In this document: in pieces, positions 59,699-64,000 of the stretch
Layout: each line of letters opens with the position of its first letter
Position numbering within the stretch: the first letter of the stretch is position 1
Position numbers and translations under genes: made by a program
The notes under the pieces: model-generated
Seen by the model: only the letters and a program-made list of their open reading frames with translations
Databases searched by the model: none
Told to the model about the DNA's origin: nothing
Origin: Proteiniclasticum ruminis DSM 24773
GTDB taxonomy: Bacteria; Bacillota; Clostridia; Clostridiales; Clostridiaceae
Direction of reading: 5' to 3'
Length of the DNA: 64,000 nt
Assembly: GCF_000701905.1 (NCBI RefSeq)
Contig: NZ_JNKC01000004.1
Location: 124,001-188,000, forward strand

Positions 59699-60739
59699 CT
59701 ATTTCAGAATGCCGAAGGCGAATCCTGCCTCTTCAAACTCATCGATGAGATGATCCAGATACTCCGGTGTGGCGTTTTGAACATCATGCATGAGAATCAC
59801 TGCCACCTTTCTGTCTCCATTATCCTTGAAGGTCTTCATGGCGTATTGTCCCATGGCCTCTGGAGTGGCGGGTCTTCTGTTTTTAGGCTCTGCATCTCCA
59901 GACATGGAGTTCCAGTCAATATCCACAATCCCCTCAGAAAGAAGTGCACTTTGTGCTTCTTCGATATTCTTCCAGCTCATGGATCCCCCTGGGAATCTGA
60001 AGACATGGGTGTCAAACCCCTCTCCAAGAAGTCCGCGAATTTGAGACCTTGTTTTCTCATACTCTTCTACAATCCGGTCCGCCCTTGCGGATCTTCCCGG
60101 ATAAAGATATCCGTAGTCATGGCTGTAGCTGTGCACCGCAATGCCGTGCCCCTCCTGAATATACCTTGCCATAAGCTCAGGCGTTCCATTTTTCTCCACC
60201 GTATCCCCCAAGAGGAAAAAGGTTCCAGGAACATTACGTCTTTTCAGGACATCCAGCACCTTCTCTGTGTTTTTATGAGGGCCGTCATCAAAGGTGAGAA
60301 ACGCCAGTTTCCCTTCGCCCTCGAAGTCTTTCTTTCCTCTCATCCAGGCCTTCACATCAGCTGTGTCATAAGCATAGGCGGAAGCCTCATAGGAATGGTT
60401 GGACCCTTCTTTGAGTCTTTTCAGATCTTTGACTTCAGGTACAGCTTTTTCTGGTGTGATTTTTTCAGCAGGTCTTTTGGGCGTGAACTCCTTCACTTCA
60501 GGGAGTTCTTCGATTTTAGCGGTTTCTCCTGGATTTTCCGCTTCTGGTTCAGGTGCCTTTTCAAAAGAATCCTCCACTTTATAAATCATCGGCAGAAGTG
60601 TGTTTTTTAGAAATAAGCCTCCTGCGCCAAGTACCAGTACAACGCCTACACTTGAAAAAAAGATTTTTCTTCTCTTTCTCTTTTTCCTCATTTTTTCTCT
60701 TTGCTTGAAACTGTTTCTTCTATATATATGTTCATCCAT
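59699..60739 (-). CDS. Polysaccharide deacetylase (NodB-type), membrane-anchored
   Basis: 346 residues. A basic N-terminus and one hydrophobic helix (~25-45) anchor the protein; a Pro/Glu/Lys-rich linker (about 55-105) leads to a NodB domain with TFDDGP (near 147-152, metal-binding Asp), HSYSHDY (metal His) and FRFPGGS. It removes acetyl groups from peptidoglycan or another GlcNAc polymer on the cell surface. Start at ATG 60739; a GTG at 60748 is also possible, and neither has a strong site. Confidence 0.93.
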   Translation of the reverse strand: MDEHIYRRNSFKQREKMRKKRKRRKIFFSSVGVVLVLGAGGLFLKNTLLPMIYKVEDSFEKAPEPEAENPGETAKIEELPEVKEFTPKRPAEKITPEKAVPEVKDLKRLKEGSNHSYEASAYAYDTADVKAWMRGKKDFEGEGKLAFLTFDDGPHKNTEKVLDVLKRRNVPGTFFLLGDTVEKNGTPELMARYIQEGHGIAVHSYSHDYGYLYPGRSARADRIVEEYEKTRSQIRGLLGEGFDTHVFRFPGGSMSWKNIEEAQSALLSEGIVDIDWNSMSGDAEPKNRRPATPEAMGQYAMKTFKDNGDRKVAVILMHDVQNATPEYLDHLIDEFEEAGFAFGILK

Positions 60740-60881
60740 GTTATTCACCGCTCACTTTCTGCTTCTTTTGTAAAACACAGAAGACTAAGCTCCAGAAGCC
60801 CTATTTCAGCTTCACTGATTATCTTCCTGGCTTTAGTCTAACACCCGTGTATAAAACTAAGGTTACATAAAGGTGGCAATC

Positions 60882-60902
60882 CGTTTACAAAAAATGTAAA
60901 CG
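60882..60902. repeat. Inverted repeat between deacetylase and lactonase genes
   Basis: Arms CGTTTACA (60882-60889) and TGTAAACG (60895-60902) with a five-A spacer, a perfect 8-bp repeat in the 288-bp divergent gap. TATGATAG near 60983 is a possible -10 of the lactonase gene. Confidence 0.5.
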
Positions 60903-61027
60903 AAGATGCAGCGAACTGTAGCACCACTTCTTATTTTCAGAAAGGTTTACAAAAGTGTCATGGGATCCCTTCATTTTTTTGTTATGATAGAAAGTATAGA
61001 AAACCAAGAAGAAAGGAATGAATCAGT

Positions 61028-62041
61028 GTGAAAGATTATAAAGGCTATATAGGCTCCTACACCAGAAAAGAGAGCCGGGGTGTGCGAAGCTTCCGCTTCA
61101 ATGAAGAAGAGTTTATCATCGAAGATTTTTATGAGGTGGAGGACCCTTCCTATCTCGCCCTCAGCCGCGACATGAATATTCTCTACGGATCCATGAGAGA
61201 TGGCAGCAGTCACGGTGTCTTCTCCATGAATCTGTCCACGGGCATCGTAGATAAAGTGCTTTTTGAGAAAGAAAACACTCCTTGTCACATCTCCACCTTT
61301 GAAAACAGGCTCCTTGCCTCCAACTATCATCAGGGGCTTCTTGATCTGTACGCTCTGGAAGAGGGTATGGTGAGAAAAAGACTGGACCAGGCTGCCCATG
61401 AAGGTTCCGGTCCTAATGAGAAGCGCCAGGAAGGGCCTCATGTGCATTTTGCCATGAAAAACCCACACCTTCCCGAAGTGCTTGTGTGCGACCTAGGCAC
61501 CGACAAAGTCTACCGCTATGAAGCAAAGGAAACCCTTGTAAAGAAAGGAGAACTCCTTCTGCCCAAAGGTTCCGGTCCAAGACACATCGCTTTTTCCAAA
61601 AAACATCCCTATCTCTATGTATTCACCGAGCTTTCCTCAGAGATTTTTGTCTATGACTTCAAAGACGGCGACTATCATTTGAAGCAGGTGATGAAGACGC
61701 TTCCGGGGGATTTCCAAGAAGAGAATACAGGCGCTGCCATCCGGCTCTCTCCGGATGAGAGGCACCTTTATGTGTCCAATCGCGGACATGACTCCATTTC
61801 TGCATTCAAAGTGAAGGAAAATCATCTGCTGGAGAAAATAGATACCTATCTGAGTGAAGGGGAACACCCCAGAGACTTCAACCTCAGCCCCGATGGATGC
61901 TTCCTCCTGGTGGCTCATATGATCTCAAACGATCTCAGTCTCTTCAGAATTGATAAAAACACCGGCGAACTGACCCTCCTGAAGAAAGGCATCCACACTC
62001 CGGAACCCATTTCCCTTGTCTTCTTGGAGAATGAGTCCTAG
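61028..62041 (+). CDS. Lactonase-type beta-propeller (YkgB/6-phosphogluconolactonase-like)
   Basis: 337 residues starting with GTG (AAAGGAATG upstream). Seven-bladed propeller of the Lactonase family: YIGSYTRKESRGV, EGPHVHFAMKN, KGSGPRHIAFSKKHPYLYV, RLSPDERHLYVSNRGHDSI and GEHPRDFNLSPDG are the repeated strand patterns. YkgB hydrolyses 6-phosphogluconolactone in the pentose-phosphate pathway; related proteins act on other lactones. Monocistronic. Confidence 0.9.
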   Translation: MKDYKGYIGSYTRKESRGVRSFRFNEEEFIIEDFYEVEDPSYLALSRDMNILYGSMRDGSSHGVFSMNLSTGIVDKVLFEKENTPCHISTFENRLLASNYHQGLLDLYALEEGMVRKRLDQAAHEGSGPNEKRQEGPHVHFAMKNPHLPEVLVCDLGTDKVYRYEAKETLVKKGELLLPKGSGPRHIAFSKKHPYLYVFTELSSEIFVYDFKDGDYHLKQVMKTLPGDFQEENTGAAIRLSPDERHLYVSNRGHDSISAFKVKENHLLEKIDTYLSEGEHPRDFNLSPDGCFLLVAHMISNDLSLFRIDKNTGELTLLKKGIHTPEPISLVFLENES

Positions 62042-62094
62042 TTTTCAAGGATCCTGAAAAAAGGAGACAATAAGGTACTAGAAGTATAAGAAAT

Positions 62095-62135
62095 AAAAGA
62101 TGCACCCTCTCGCAAGAAAGGATGCATCTTTTCAC
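62095..62135. terminator. Intrinsic terminator
   Basis: AAAAGATGCA (62095-62104) pairs with TGCATCTTTT (62123-62132), with an inner CC/GG pair and T-rich flanks on both sides; serves the lactonase (+) and possibly the permease (-). Confidence 0.8.
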
Positions 62136-62185
62136 TTATATGGAATATATAGGGATCCAGCTAGAGCGCGGGGACGCTGTAGCCT

Positions 62186-63580
62186 TTAGGCAATGGCAGT
62201 CAGTACGAAGGAAAGCATAAAGAGTACGGTGATGATATAAAGGATTGGATGTACTTCTTTACCCTTCTTCTGAATAATCTTGGAGATGGCATAGAACAGG
62301 AATCCAAATGCTATACCATTGGTGATGGAGTAGGAGAAAGGCATGAACGCGATGACCATGAATGCAGGAACTGCAACAGCCAGGTCGTGCCAGTCAATAT
62401 TCTTCAGACCTTCAGACATGAAGATACCTACAACAATCAGTGCAGGAGCAGTCGCTGCGCCTGGAACCATCAGTGCGATAGGAGAAAGGAATAGTGAGAT
62501 GAGGAACAGTACCCCTGTGGTTACAGATGCAAGTCCAGTCTTCGCTCCCTGAGCGATACCAGCAGCACTTTCCACATAGGTGGTAGCATTGGAGGTACCA
62601 AGCAGTGCACCAATGGAGGTAGCAGTAGCATCAGCAAACAGAGCCTTTTCCATCTTCGTGCTCATTCCCTTGGATTCTTCAATGGAGTTTGCATCCTCTT
62701 CTGTGAAGATCCCTGCTTTTCTTCCAGCACCCAGGAAAGTTCCGATGGTGTCGAAGGTATCCGTGAGAGAGAATGCAAAGACGGTGGTCAGTGTGATAAA
62801 CAGCTTGTCCGCTGCGAAAATACCTTTAAAGTCCAGTGCGAAAAGTGTTGGCGCTAAGCTAGGTACTTTGAACATGTCTGCAGAAAGCTCTGGAACATGG
62901 GTTACACCAAAGAAAATACCCAGTACAGTGGTGGACACGATTCCAATAAGAATTGCACTTCTCACCTTAAGAAGAAGAAGTACCACTGTGATGATGAGTC
63001 CAATTAAAGCAACCTGAGCGGTTGGGTTTGTAAAATCAGTCAGCGCAGGGATGATGTCTGCGAACATTCCGCTTCCATCTCCGTTGTCGGTGATTCTGGA
63101 AACTGTTTCTGCTGTAAAGGTCAGGAATCCAGCCTGCTTGATTCCAAGGTATGCAATGAAAAGGCCGATACCACCGCTGATGGCATACTGAAGGGATTCT
63201 GGAATCGCCTTTACGATCATCTTACGGATCTTAGTAACCGTGATGAAAATGTTGATCAGACCACAGATGAATACCAGAGCCAGCGCCTGCTGCCAGGAGT
63301 ATCCAAGGACAAAAACAACAGTAAAGGTAAAGAATGCATTCAGTCCCATACCTGGAGCTACAGCAAAAGGCACGTTGGCAACAAAAGCCATGATGAAAGT
63401 TCCGATTGCCGCGGAAAGAATCGTTGCGGTAAATACAGCACCCTGATCCATTCCAGTGAGAGCCAGAATCTGTGGATTAACAAAAATAATGTAGGCCATC
63501 GTCAGGAATGTGGTAAAGCCACCCAGCACTTCGGTCTTAACGTCTGTACCGTTTTCCTTCAACTTAAAAAGTTTTTCCAT
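62186..63580 (-). CDS. Guanine/hypoxanthine permease (NCS2, AzgA/PbuG type)
   Basis: 464 residues with 12-14 helices. AzgA/PbuG blocks: GGFTTFLTMAYIIFVNPQIL at the N-terminus, NVPFAVAPGMGLNAFF, LLGTSNATTYVESAAGIAQG (substrate loop) and SEGLKNIDWHDL. It imports hypoxanthine or guanine with H+. A PurR-like box lies upstream. GAGGTG is placed four bases before the ATG. Confidence 0.95.
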   Translation of the reverse strand: MEKLFKLKENGTDVKTEVLGGFTTFLTMAYIIFVNPQILALTGMDQGAVFTATILSAAIGTFIMAFVANVPFAVAPGMGLNAFFTFTVVFVLGYSWQQALALVFICGLINIFITVTKIRKMIVKAIPESLQYAISGGIGLFIAYLGIKQAGFLTFTAETVSRITDNGDGSGMFADIIPALTDFTNPTAQVALIGLIITVVLLLLKVRSAILIGIVSTTVLGIFFGVTHVPELSADMFKVPSLAPTLFALDFKGIFAADKLFITLTTVFAFSLTDTFDTIGTFLGAGRKAGIFTEEDANSIEESKGMSTKMEKALFADATATSIGALLGTSNATTYVESAAGIAQGAKTGLASVTTGVLFLISLFLSPIALMVPGAATAPALIVVGIFMSEGLKNIDWHDLAVAVPAFMVIAFMPFSYSITNGIAFGFLFYAISKIIQKKGKEVHPILYIITVLFMLSFVLTAIA

Positions 63581-63622
63581 TTTACACCTCGTATAAATAT
63601 TTAGTATGATTACCTCTTTATT

Positions 63623-63666
63623 CTATCCGAACATTAAGCATATTGCAATATTTTTTATTCGTAATT
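63623..63666. promoter_or_regulatory. Candidate PurR boxes upstream of the purine permease
   Basis: CTATCCGAACATT (63623-63635) fits the Bacillus PurBox AWWWCCGAACWWT at 12 of 13 positions. An inverted partner TTTATTCGTAATT (63654-63666) fits at 10 of 13 after an 18-base gap (16-17 is usual). No purine riboswitch is present. The rest of the gap to 63892 is AT-rich. Confidence 0.55.
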
Positions 63667-63892
63667 TGAAGTCTTTACATTTTTGTGAATGAAAACGGTT
63701 ATCTTTGTACTTTTCCCTTTCAACCGTGCATATTTTTCTCAATATCCGTATTTATCCATACAATATCCACAGTTGTTGATAACATCATTCGGTGTTTTGG
63801 CCAAAGATCCTGGTTCTTTTTTTCTTTCCGCTATACGTACAACCTCTGCTTTTTTCCCATATATTTCGTGCGTAAAATAATCCCATGTTCGT

Positions 63893-63921
63893 AAAAAGAC
63901 CTCGAGTATAAACCCGAGGTC
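63893..63921 (-). terminator. Intrinsic terminator of the right-edge gene
   Basis: On the minus strand GACCTCG (63921-63915) pairs with CGAGGTC (63904-63898), ten-base loop, then five T. Confidence 0.8.
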
Positions 63922-63946
63922 TCTTTTCATGCTGTTTTCAGCGCTA

Positions 63947-64000
63947 TTAAACTTTATAGATGGTGGAAGCGGTATTGCCACCTTCTCCACTCCAGTTGTG
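63947..64000 (-). CDS. 3' end of a gene running off the right edge
   Basis: On the minus strand an open frame enters from the edge and reads HNWSGEGGNTASTIYKV before TAA, 25 bases before a terminator. Only 17 codons are visible; the product cannot be named. Confidence 0.5.
   Translation of the reverse strand, partial: HNWSGEGGNTASTIYKV

Noticed and set aside
63581-63739. Purine riboswitch before the NCS2 permease
   Set aside because: The conserved core and loop sequences are absent; the PurR-like boxes explain control better.
63739-63990. 83-codon frame on the minus strand near the right edge
   Set aside because: It contains the terminator hairpin and a composition unlike a real protein; the 17-codon frame ending at 63947 fits better.

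Overview
The window looks like chromosomal DNA of a mid-GC anaerobe of the Bacillota, most likely class Clostridia. The support is: strong GGAGG ribosome binding sites; T-box leaders before ileS and tyrS; intrinsic terminators after most transcription units; a ~1035-residue clostridial-type isoleucyl-tRNA synthetase; RapZ, ribosomal protein L25/Ctc, YutG-type PgpA and LytTR proteins; and a PurR-like box before a purine permease. Genus cannot be fixed from this window. No tRNA, rRNA, CRISPR array, insertion sequence or integrase was seen. Most of the window is ordinary housekeeping chromosome with one clearly foreign-looking island (51.3-54.7 kb).

Layout. 0-7 kb: a heterodimeric ABC multidrug exporter (first gene cut by the left edge), a membrane-anchored alpha/beta hydrolase with a LytTR regulator and DUF3021 partner, and a MATE exporter. 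7-13.7 kb: PgpA-like protein, a LacI-type regulator with a dense palindrome array upstream, ileS with an isoleucine T-box, and an unrecognised gene. 13.8-15 kb: an overlapping operon of BFD-like [2Fe-2S] protein, lipoprotein barnase and barstar. 15-21.3 kb: a Cys-less TudS-like protein with an SH3 protein, a Nudix/histidine-phosphatase fusion, ComB, a YtqA-type radical SAM protein, an amidase lipoprotein, RapZ and an ATP-cone protein. 21.5-27.6 kb: L25, a baeRF-type protein, a HAD phosphatase with a four-His membrane protein, an alpha/beta hydrolase behind an unusual 17-bp inverted repeat, and a PII-like protein paired with a CPA2 antiporter.

27.7-38.2 kb: oligoendopeptidase F, a four-gene osmoprotectant (Opu-type) ABC transporter, a cluster of four DnaA boxes, an XRE regulator/DUF3783/cyclophilin operon, a candidate small RNA with its own promoter and terminator, tyrS with a tyrosine T-box, and glutamate racemase. 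38.2-51.3 kb: a membrane protein with an aldo/keto reductase, a small acidic protein, an HprK/PEPCK-like P-loop protein, PspC, a two-gene operon of an opine-dehydrogenase-like protein and a B12-binding-domain protein, methylglyoxal synthase divergent from an aldo/keto reductase, an ArsC-like phosphatase, a TtcA-like PP-loop protein, YbjQ, a D-2-hydroxyacid dehydrogenase and a DMT transporter.

51.3-54.7 kb: an AT-richer two-gene module (Sel1-repeat protein plus a glycine-zipper membrane protein), the best candidate here for an undescribed system. 54.9-64 kb: dihydroxyacetone kinase subunits DhaK/DhaL, YjbR, a tiny membrane protein, a DEAD-box helicase whose leader carries an intrinsic terminator, a polysaccharide deacetylase, a lactonase-type beta-propeller, a guanine/hypoxanthine permease, and the last 17 codons of a gene running off the right edge.
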